Below are positions 1 through 4,302 of a DNA stretch of 5,467 bases, in pieces; within the stretch, counting starts at the first letter, position 1; every line of letters begins with the position of its first letter. Under the pieces are notes generated by a model. The model was not told the DNA's origin and did no database searches. It was given only the letters and a program-made list of their open reading frames with translations. A program made the translations under genes and the position numbers. This DNA comes from Candidatus Rokuibacteriota bacterium (GTDB taxonomy: Bacteria; Methylomirabilota; Methylomirabilia; Rokubacteriales; CSP1-6), in contig JACOVB010000436.1 in the NCBI GenBank assembly GCA_016177555.1, positions 1 through 5,467 on the forward strand. Reading direction: 5' to 3'.

Positions 1-945
1 CCTGTAGTACCGCACGGAATCCAGCACCACCTCGCGCTTGAACGTGTCCATGTAGGGCTTGTGGAGCAGGTCCACGACCTCCTCGTCCTTCGCCTTCCGG
101 ATCCACTGCTGGGCCCGGTAGCAGGCATTGACATAGGCCTGGACGAGGTCCGGCGACTTCTCGATGGTCTCCTTCAGGACGTAGCCCACGGTGACGGGGA
201 TGGGGCCGCCGAAGACGCGGCTCCAGGACTTCTCGTCGGCGATGTCGTAGATGGGCTGGCCGAACCCTTCCCCGACGGCGGCCGACTGCCACTCGGGCAC
301 GGCCATGATGGCGTCGAACTTGCCGGCCTTGAGGCCGCCCAGCATGGTGGTGGAGGCACCCCCGCCCACCCACTCGACGTGATCGTTGACCGTCTTGCCG
401 TCCGCGGCCTTGGTGTTCTTCAGCACGTAGACCCCGTAGACGTAGGTGCCCGACCCGATGGCCGTGGCCGCCACGACGGCCTTGCGCCCCACGAGCTTCT
501 GGTCCGCGAGGGCCTCGACGCTCTTCACGCCGCGGTCGAACAGCTCCTTGCGGGCGACGATGTTGGCGTAGGAGCAGCGCGTGTCGGTGGCGAAGATCAT
601 GAGGGCATCCTTGCCCTTCTCGGTGATCTTGAGCGGGTGGTTCGAGTCGCCCAGCGCGAACATCACCTGTCCAGCCGCGAGTGCCTGCACCACCTTGGCG
701 CCGCCGCCGGGCACGATGAAGTCCGGGGTCTTGACGCCCTCCTCCTCGAAGAGCTTCTTCTGGGCCGCGACGAGGTGCTGCCCGTAGACGAAGGTCGAGA
801 CGCTGTGGGAAGCGCTGATGGGCCGGAGGCCCTGGGCAAGACCGACGGCCGGCAGCCCGCCGACTGCGGAGGCCACTCCCGCGAGGGCGGCGGCTTCGAG
901 GAACCGGCGGCGCGTGAGGGGCTGGGCGTGAGAGGCGCGTGTCAT
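1..945 (-). CDS. ABC-type nitrate/sulfonate/bicarbonate-like transporter, periplasmic substrate-binding protein (3' end outside window)
   Basis: Exported solute-binding protein of the NMT1/THI5-SsuA-like class, which captures a small solute outside the membrane and hands it to an ABC permease. The reading frame is open from the ATG at 945 to base 1 (315 codons, no stop), so only the C-terminal end is missing; family members are usually about 320-350 residues. Residues 11-17 (TRRRFLE) match a twin-arginine motif, followed by an Ala/Gly/Leu-rich hydrophobic stretch (18-37) and a plausible cleavage near GLA-Q (37/38), so Tat export is likely. The mature part shows alternating alpha/beta periplasmic-binding features, for example VPGGGAKVVQALAAGQVMFALG near residues 78-99 split over two blocks, and LGGLKAGKFDAIMAVPEWQ near 201-219. 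The start is supported by a GGAG seven bases upstream (complement of 953-956). The substrate cannot be told; nitrate, sulfonate, pyrimidine precursor or aromatic ligands are all known for this class. A TRAP/TAXI receptor is a less likely alternative. Partner permease and ATPase genes, if present, lie off the left edge. Confidence 0.82.
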   Translation of the reverse strand, partial: MTRASHAQPLTRRRFLEAAALAGVASAVGGLPAVGLAQGLRPISASHSVSTFVYGQHLVAAQKKLFEEEGVKTPDFIVPGGGAKVVQALAAGQVMFALGDSNHPLKITEKGKDALMIFATDTRCSYANIVARKELFDRGVKSVEALADQKLVGRKAVVAATAIGSGTYVYGVYVLKNTKAADGKTVNDHVEWVGGGASTTMLGGLKAGKFDAIMAVPEWQSAAVGEGFGQPIYDIADEKSWSRVFGGPIPVTVGYVLKETIEKSPDLVQAYVNACYRAQQWIRKAKDEEVVDLLHKPYMDTFKREVVLDSVRYYR

Positions 946-952
946 GGATTGT

Positions 953-956
953 CTCC
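953..956 (-). promoter_or_regulatory. Shine-Dalgarno of the substrate-binding protein gene
   Basis: GGAG on the - strand, seven bases before the ATG at 945. It supports this start over downstream alternatives, which would cut into the twin-arginine signal. Confidence 0.6.
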
Positions 957-990
957 AAGTCTCCCGCCGGGGTCCCGGGGGTCGGGTGGT

Positions 991-1000
991 CACTGCAGTG
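991..1000. promoter_or_regulatory. Ten-base perfect palindrome CACTGCAGTG, possible operator
   Basis: CACTGCAGTG is self-complementary and lies about 10-18 bases downstream of the predicted transcription start of the substrate-binding protein gene. A repressor site at this place is plausible. With no loop it would make a poor RNA hairpin. A ten-base palindrome can arise by chance, so this is a weak call. Confidence 0.25.
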
Positions 1001-1015
1001 CTGCGTCCGGGCTGA

Positions 1016-1044
1016 ACTCTACACGCGGCCGGGGTCGCTGTCAA
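1016..1044 (-). promoter_or_regulatory. Sigma70-type promoter for the substrate-binding protein gene
   Basis: On the - strand, a perfect -35 TTGACA (1044-1039) is followed after exactly 17 bases by TAGAGT (1021-1016), which matches four of six -10 consensus bases. Transcription would begin near 1009, giving a leader of about 64 bases that holds the palindrome at 991-1000 and the Shine-Dalgarno. This is sequence matching only; no start site has been mapped. Confidence 0.6.
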
Positions 1045-1065
1045 CGGCCCGCCGCGTCGAACGTA

Positions 1066-1094
1066 TTGACAGAAAAGGTCTTTCGGGCTAACCT
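1066..1094 (+). promoter_or_regulatory. Sigma70-type promoter for the yicC-gmk-rpoZ block
   Basis: A perfect -35 TTGACA (1066-1071), a 17-base spacer and TAACCT (1089-1094; three of six consensus bases, including the key first TA and last T) lie upstream of yicC. The expected start of transcription, six to eight bases after the -10, is 1100-1102. That coincides with the A of an ATG at 1101. The area 1071-1085 is AT-richer than its surroundings, as is usual for a promoter in GC-rich DNA. Confidence 0.6.
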
Positions 1095-1100
1095 CCACCA

Positions 1101-1151
1101 ATGACAGCGCCCGATGCAGTTCCCACTCCGGACGCCCAGAGGCCCTCATGA
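1101..1151 (+). CDS. Possible 16-codon leader ORF overlapping the yicC start
   Basis: ATG at 1101 opens a short frame, MTAPDAVPTPDAQRPS, ending at TGA 1149-1151. That stop overlaps the yicC start as ATGA (1148-1151). The predicted transcription start falls on or next to the A of this ATG, so the ORF could be read from a leaderless mRNA, with YicC then made by coupling. It has four prolines in 16 residues but no run of one amino acid like a classical attenuator peptide. No Shine-Dalgarno precedes it. It could be a chance ORF, since YicC has its own GAGG; no homology claim is made. Confidence 0.3.
   Translation: MTAPDAVPTPDAQRPS
1139..1142 (+). promoter_or_regulatory. Shine-Dalgarno of yicC
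   Basis: GAGG, five bases before the ATG at 1148. The spacing is at the short end of normal. It supports the start that gives the conserved YicC N-terminus. Confidence 0.5.
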
Positions 1152-2032
1152 TTCGCAGCATGACAGGATACGGCCGGGCGGAGGTGTCCGGGGCCCGGCT
1201 GGCGGTGTCGGTCGAGTGCAAGTCGGTCAACCATCGGCATCTCGACATCGCGCTCAAGCTCCCCCGTCTCCTTGCCCCCTTCGAGCCTGAGGCCCGCCGG
1301 CTGATCCAGGCCGCCGCGCAGCGCGGGCGGGTGGACGTGAGCGTGACGGCGACCCCGGCGGCCGGCACCGCGTCGAACCCGTTGACGCTCAACACGGAGC
1401 AGGCTCGGGAGTACATGACGGCGGCCAAGCATCTGGCGGATGACCTGAAGCTGCCGGGCGGGCCTCGGCTCGAGTGGCTGCTCGGCCAGCCGGGCGTGCT
1501 CGCCCGCGAAGAGCAGACGATCGCGTCGCCAGAGGAGGCCTCCGGGCTCCTGGAACAGGCGCTCTCCCAGGCGCTCGCCGACCTGGTCGCCCGGCGCGAG
1601 ACCGAGGGCAAGGCGCTGTGCCAGGAGATGTTCGCGCTCCACGAGGCCCTCGCCGCCCAGGTCGCCCTCGTCGCCGCGCGGGCGCCCATGGCGGTCGAGC
1701 GCCGGAGCGCGCGCCTCCGCGAGCGCATGGACTCGCTCCTCGGGGAGGCGCAACTCGACGAGGCGCGCCTGGCCATGGAGGTGGCTGTCTGGGCCGAGCG
1801 CTCGGACATCAGCGAGGAGCTGGTGCGGCTGCGCGCGCACCTCGATCAGTTCAGCGCGCTGCTCGACGCGGGCGGGGCGGTGGGGCGGACGCTCGACTTT
1901 TTGATCCAGGAGATCAACCGGGAGGTGAACACGGTCGGATCCAAGGCCGACGATCTGCAGATCTCCCAGGCGGTGATCGCCGCCAAGTCCACCCTGGAGA
2001 AGCTCCGGGAGCAGGTGCAGAACCTCGAGTGA
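1148..2032 (+). CDS. yicC: YicC/YloC family endoribonuclease
   Basis: 294-residue cytoplasmic protein of the YicC/YloC family, slightly longer than E. coli YicC (about 287). Family members are reported to be endoribonucleases; in E. coli YicC has been linked to decay of small RNAs. The N-terminus MIRSMTGYGRAE (1-12) is the family signature and fixes the start. VECKSVNHRHLDI (22-34) follows, another strongly conserved stretch. The middle (about 120-230) is a charged, helix-rich linker. The C-terminal DUF1732 region is clear: LDFLIQEINREVNTVGSKA (249-267), then DLQISQAVIAAKSTLEKLREQ (269-289, read as two adjoining blocks), rich in conserved E, N, D and K residues. It is the first gene of the block. 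Its TGA shares its final A with the gmk ATG, so translational coupling is likely. The Firmicute neighbour remA, which often follows yloC, is absent here. Confidence in the family is very high; the cellular RNA targets are unknown. Confidence 0.96.
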   Translation: MIRSMTGYGRAEVSGARLAVSVECKSVNHRHLDIALKLPRLLAPFEPEARRLIQAAAQRGRVDVSVTATPAAGTASNPLTLNTEQAREYMTAAKHLADDLKLPGGPRLEWLLGQPGVLAREEQTIASPEEASGLLEQALSQALADLVARRETEGKALCQEMFALHEALAAQVALVAARAPMAVERRSARLRERMDSLLGEAQLDEARLAMEVAVWAERSDISEELVRLRAHLDQFSALLDAGGAVGRTLDFLIQEINREVNTVGSKADDLQISQAVIAAKSTLEKLREQVQNLE

Positions 2033-2652
2033 TGGAGCTGATCAAGCGGCGCGGGACCCTCGTGGTCGTCTCGGCCCCATCGGGAGCGGGCAAGACCACC
2101 CTGTGCCACGAGGTGCGATCCATCGTGCCCGACCTGTTCTACTCGGTGTCGTACACGACGCGGGCCCCGCGCTCGGGAGAACGGACCGGCCGCGACTTCC
2201 ACTTCGTCACGGAGCGGGAGTTCACGGCCATGCGGGAGCGCGACGAGTTCGCCGAGTGGGCGCAGGTCCACGGCCATCTGTACGCCACGCCAGCCCGGGC
2301 GCTGGAGGGCGCGCTGTCGCGGGGACTCGACGTGCTGCTGGACATCGATACCCACGGGGCCCGGCAGCTGTGCCAGCGGTTTCCGGCGGCGGTGTCCGTG
2401 TTCATCATGGCGCCGTCCCTGGCCGAGCTGGACGCGCGGCTGCGTGAGCGGAAGAGCGATGCGCCGGGCGAGATCGCCCGGCGCCTGGTGCGGGCGCGCG
2501 AGGAGATCGCGGCCTGGCGCGAGTACCATTACCTGATCATCAACCGGGACGTGAAGGACGCCGTGGACCAGCTCGCCACGATCATCCAGGCCGAGCGTTG
2601 TCGCACGAGCCGACTCACGCTCAGATTCCCGGACGTGGAGGTACCCGAGTGA
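2032..2652 (+). CDS. gmk: Guanylate kinase
   Basis: 206-residue cytoplasmic enzyme that transfers phosphate from ATP to GMP (or dGMP), giving GDP for RNA, DNA and (p)ppGpp synthesis; the family is usually about 190-210 residues. The P-loop SAPSGAGKTT is at 14-23. The GMP-binding segment SYTTRAPRSGE is at 40-50, with the two arginines R44 and R47. E75, Y84 and T86 match base-contacting positions, and DIDTHGA (104-110) is the conserved acidic strand. The lid region LRERKSDAPGEIARRL (137-152) has the expected arginines, and YHYLIINRD (near 163-171) matches the C-terminal signature. The usual GNYYGT motif reads GHLYAT here (81-86), with Ala in place of the last Gly. The start is set by the TGATG junction with yicC and by family length; there is no clear Shine-Dalgarno, so translation probably depends on coupling. 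A longer frame upstream is open but is just GC-rich shadow of yicC. Confidence 0.97.
   Translation: MELIKRRGTLVVVSAPSGAGKTTLCHEVRSIVPDLFYSVSYTTRAPRSGERTGRDFHFVTEREFTAMRERDEFAEWAQVHGHLYATPARALEGALSRGLDVLLDIDTHGARQLCQRFPAAVSVFIMAPSLAELDARLRERKSDAPGEIARRLVRAREEIAAWREYHYLIINRDVKDAVDQLATIIQAERCRTSRLTLRFPDVEVPE
2637..2642 (+). promoter_or_regulatory. Shine-Dalgarno of rpoZ inside gmk
   Basis: GGAGGT lies in the last codons of gmk, nine bases before the ATG at 2652. It decides the rpoZ start: an in-frame ATG at 2598 would add 18 unrelated residues lying wholly within gmk. Confidence 0.65.
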
Positions 2653-2864
2653 TGCCGTTCCCATCCCTGGAGAAGTCCCTCAACAAGGTCTCGAACCGCT
2701 ACCTGCTGGTCGTCCTGGCCGCCAAGCGCGCCCGCCAGCTGAACCGCGGCGCCGCGCCCCAGGTCGAAACCAAGCACAAGAAGCCCACCAGCATTGCGCT
2801 GGAGGAGGTCGCCGAGGGGAAGGTGGGCTACCGCCTGAAGGAAGAGGACGGGAGCAAGGCCTGA
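2652..2864 (+). CDS. rpoZ: DNA-directed RNA polymerase omega subunit
   Basis: 70-residue small subunit that helps fold and hold the beta' subunit in RNA polymerase and, in many bacteria, forms part of the ppGpp site. The order of conserved parts fits omega: SLEKSLNKVSNRYLLVVLAAKRARQL (5-30, two adjoining blocks) corresponds to the helix with the N-K/R-(F/Y)-x-L-V...AxxRARQL pattern. A variable linker follows, then KKPTSIALEEVAEGKV (43-58) and a short acidic-basic tail. Length is typical of short omegas. The ATG shares its A with the gmk TGA, and a strong GGAGGT sits nine bases upstream. Position after gmk is a widely conserved arrangement. No terminator follows; the 167-base gap to coaBC has no U-run hairpin. 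Confidence 0.94.
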   Translation: MPFPSLEKSLNKVSNRYLLVVLAAKRARQLNRGAAPQVETKHKKPTSIALEEVAEGKVGYRLKEEDGSKA

Positions 2865-2867
2865 CGC

Positions 2868-2877
2868 CGACGCGTCG
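2868..2877. other. Ten-base palindrome CGACGCGTCG just after rpoZ
   Basis: A perfect self-complementary ten-mer begins four bases past the rpoZ stop. There is no T-tract after it, so it is not a convincing terminator. It might be a protein site or simply chance in GC-rich DNA. Confidence 0.2.
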
Positions 2878-2886
2878 AAGGCTCGC

Positions 2887-2891
2887 GGAGG
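2887..2891 (+). promoter_or_regulatory. Strong Shine-Dalgarno GGAGG before a GTG at 2899
   Basis: GGAGG followed by seven bases and GTG at 2899 is the best ribosome-binding arrangement in the rpoZ-coaBC gap. It does not serve the coaBC ATG at 3032, which is 140 bases away, and is too far from the in-frame ATG at 2915. It therefore points to the short ORF at 2899-3009. Confidence 0.4.
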
Positions 2892-2898
2892 CCCCCGA

Positions 2899-3009
2899 GT
2901 GATCACAGGACCCGATGAGCGCTTGCGCGAAGAGGCCCGACCGCCAGACCGACGTGAGCGACGTTCAAGCGACCAAGAAGTCAGTCACATTCAAGCGACC
3001 AAGACGTGA
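2899..3009 (+). CDS. Possible 36-codon ORF between rpoZ and coaBC (unknown)
   Basis: GTG at 2899 opens a frame of 36 codons ending at TGA 3007-3009, 22 bases before the coaBC ATG. The product would be very polar: it begins MITGPDERLREEARPPDRR, continues with arginine/serine/acidic residues, and its last third is encoded by the 26-bp repeats. The GGAGG at 2887-2891 has ideal spacing. The product has no recognisable domain, membrane segment or signal. It may be a leader peptide that brings ribosomes near the poorly marked coaBC start, the damaged remnant of an older gene start, or chance. Base composition alone does not prove coding. Confidence 0.27.
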   Translation: MITGPDERLREEARPPDRRERRSSDQEVSHIQATKT

Positions 3010-3028
3010 GTCACATTCACGCGACCAA
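2951..3028. repeat. Three tandem 26-bp direct repeats abutting coaBC
   Basis: Units are 2951-2976, 2977-3002 and 3003-3028, each ending in GCGACCAA and followed directly by GA of the next. Units 2 and 3 agree at 23 of 26 positions, 1 and 3 at 22, and 1 and 2 at 21. The core TTCAAGCGACCAAGA occurs in units 1 and 2, with one change in unit 3. A fourth unit begins as GAC just before the coaBC ATG. Unit 3 contains the interrupted palindrome GTGA-G-TCAC (3006-3014). There are no spacers, so this is not CRISPR. Candidate roles are a multi-site operator, transposase-binding repeats left from an insertion-sequence end, or slippage-born sequence. Confidence 0.9.
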
Positions 3029-3031
3029 GAC

Positions 3032-4279
3032 ATGCTCGCCGGTTCGGAGCTGATCCTCGGCGTGACGGGCAGCATCGCCGCCTACAAGGCGGCGTACCTG
3101 CTCCGGGAGCTCAGGCGCGCCGGCGCCCTGGTCACGGTGGTCACCACCGCCCACGCCGAGCGGTTCGTGGGCGCCCTCACGTGGCGGACCCTGTCCGGCC
3201 GGCCGGTGCTCTCCGATCTGTTCGATCCCCGGAGCGAGGAGGCGGTGGAGCATGTGGCGCTGGCCGAGCGCGCGCATGCCGTCATCGTGGCGCCGGCCAC
3301 CGCCAACATCCTGGCCAAGGCCGCTCACGGGCTGGCCGACGATTTCCTCTCGACGCTGCTCCTGGCGGCGCGCGGCCCCGTGCTCATGGTCCCCGCCATG
3401 GACGGCGGCATGTGGTCCCACCCCGCCACCTCGGCCAACGTGGCCACGCTGCGTGCCCGTGGCGTCACCGTGCTGGACCCGGACTCGGGTGAGCTCGCCT
3501 CCGGGCTCGCGGGCAAGGGACGCTTGCCCGAGGTGGACAGCATCCTCGAGGCTGTCGAGCGCCTCCTGACCCCGGTACGCGATCTGGCCGGCGAGCGCAT
3601 CCTCGTCACCGCCGGGCCCACGCGTGAGCCCATCGATCCGGTGCGCTACCTCTCGAACCGCTCGTCGGGGAAGATGGGCCATGCCCTCGCGACGGCGGCC
3701 CTCCGCCGCGGGGCCGAGGTCGTCCTGATCTCCGGGCCCACGTCCCTCACGCCGCCATCCGGCGCGGTGTACGTGCCGGTGCAGACGGCGGAAGAGATGC
3801 GCGAGGCCGCGCTCCAGCACATCGAGTCGGCCACGATCGTGATCAAGGCGGCCGCCGTGGCCGACTACCGTGTGAGGGATCCGCGCGCCCGCAAGATCAA
3901 GTCCTCGAAGGCGGAAGGGCTCACGCTCGAGCTGCTGCCCACCCCCGATATCCTCAAGGAACTGGCAGCCCGACGGGGCCGCGCCTTCATCGTGGGATTC
4001 GCCGCCGAGACCCACGACGTGCGTGCCTCCGGAACGGAGAAGCTCCGCTCGAAGGGGATCGACCTGCTCGTGGCGAACGACGTGAGCCGGCAGGGCATCG
4101 GCTTCGAGTCGGACGACAACGAGGTGCTGCTGCTGGACCGATGGGGCGGCGCGATCGAGCTGCCTCGCATGCGCAAGCTCGCGGTGGCCGGCGCCATCCT
4201 CGACCGCGCTCTGGCACTTCGCGCCGCGGCGGCCGCCTCACCCGACCACGCCGCTCCTCACCCCCGACCGCTCCCCTGA
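3032..4279 (+). CDS. coaBC: Bifunctional phosphopantothenoylcysteine decarboxylase / phosphopantothenate-cysteine ligase
   Basis: 415-residue cytoplasmic flavoprotein making 4'-phosphopantetheine in coenzyme A synthesis. The CoaB half joins cysteine to 4'-phosphopantothenate using CTP; the CoaC half decarboxylates the product with FMN. CoaC covers about 1-180: GVTGSIAAYK (10-19) for FMN, catalytic His74 in EHVAL, and APATAN (87-92). The usual PxMNxxMW is PAMDGGMW (121-128), so Asp replaces Asn at 124. The position of the E. coli active-site Cys158 is Ser157 in LASGLAGKGRL. CoaB covers about 186-395: TAGPTREPIDPVRYLSNRSS (193-212), KAAAVADYR (272-280), Lys288 and AND (348-350) look intact. The ATG at 3032 gives the normal family N-terminus but has no Shine-Dalgarno. 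An in-frame ATG at 2915 (AGGA four bases upstream) or GTG at 2954 would add residues encoded by the repeats. The last 25 residues are Ala/Pro-rich and end in PHPRPLP, encoded by a hairpin sequence. Confidence 0.95.
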   Translation: MLAGSELILGVTGSIAAYKAAYLLRELRRAGALVTVVTTAHAERFVGALTWRTLSGRPVLSDLFDPRSEEAVEHVALAERAHAVIVAPATANILAKAAHGLADDFLSTLLLAARGPVLMVPAMDGGMWSHPATSANVATLRARGVTVLDPDSGELASGLAGKGRLPEVDSILEAVERLLTPVRDLAGERILVTAGPTREPIDPVRYLSNRSSGKMGHALATAALRRGAEVVLISGPTSLTPPSGAVYVPVQTAEEMREAALQHIESATIVIKAAAVADYRVRDPRARKIKSSKAEGLTLELLPTPDILKELAARRGRAFIVGFAAETHDVRASGTEKLRSKGIDLLVANDVSRQGIGFESDDNEVLLLDRWGGAIELPRMRKLAVAGAILDRALALRAAAAASPDHAAPHPRPLP

Positions 4280-4288
4280 CGGGAGCGG
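4268..4288 (+). other. Hairpin with 8-bp stem across the coaBC stop codon
   Basis: CCGCTCCC (4268-4275) and GGGAGCGG (4281-4288) are perfect inverted repeats around a five-base loop CTGAC that contains the coaBC stop. There is no downstream T-run, so it is not a classical intrinsic terminator. It abuts the udg Shine-Dalgarno zone (4288-4295) and could tune udg translation or mRNA stability. The upstream Pro/His-rich coding (PHPRPLP) is the kind of tail seen when a dispersed palindromic repeat forms the end of a gene; I could not check for other copies. Confidence 0.6.
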
Positions 4289-4295
4289 GAGAGAG
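4288..4295 (+). promoter_or_regulatory. Purine-rich ribosome-binding stretch of udg
   Basis: GGAGAGAG ends seven bases before the ATG at 4303; its first base is the last base of the hairpin stem at 4268-4288. It supports ATG 4303 over an open in-frame extension back to 4141 that overlaps coaBC and shows no family residues. Confidence 0.5.
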
Positions 4296-4302
4296 CACGA
4301 TC

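Noticed and set aside
1..945. TRAP/TAXI-type receptor
   Set aside because: First considered for the binding protein, but the Tat signal, size and internal pattern fit the NMT1/SsuA-like ABC class better; kept as a minor alternative in the entry.
61..1104. Long + strand open frame of 347 codons
   Set aside because: It lies opposite the binding-protein gene and crosses the divergent promoters. Its residues are Gly/Asp/Leu-rich shadow sequence with no family features, while the - strand frame gives a clear Tat-exported binding protein.
946..1147. Riboswitch in the divergent region
   Set aside because: The leaders are short (about 64 and 0-47 bases) and no known aptamer core was recognised.
1474..2031. 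In-frame upstream extension of gmk
   Set aside because: It overlaps yicC in another phase, is Arg/Ala/Gly-rich shadow, and guanylate kinases start close to the P-loop, as the ATG at 2032 does.
2865..2914. Intrinsic terminator after rpoZ
   Set aside because: The palindrome at 2868-2877 has no loop and no T-run follows; nothing supports termination.
2951..3028. CRISPR array
   Set aside because: The units are directly tandem with no unique spacers, and there are no cas genes in the window.
3017..4015. - strand open frame of 332 codons opposite coaBC
   Set aside because: Antisense shadow caused by high GC; no recognisable motifs, and the + strand encodes a full CoaBC.
4141..4302. In-frame extension of the uracil-DNA glycosylase
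   Set aside because: It overlaps the end of coaBC, is Arg/Pro-rich shadow, and ATG 4303 has a purine-rich ribosome-binding stretch at the right distance.
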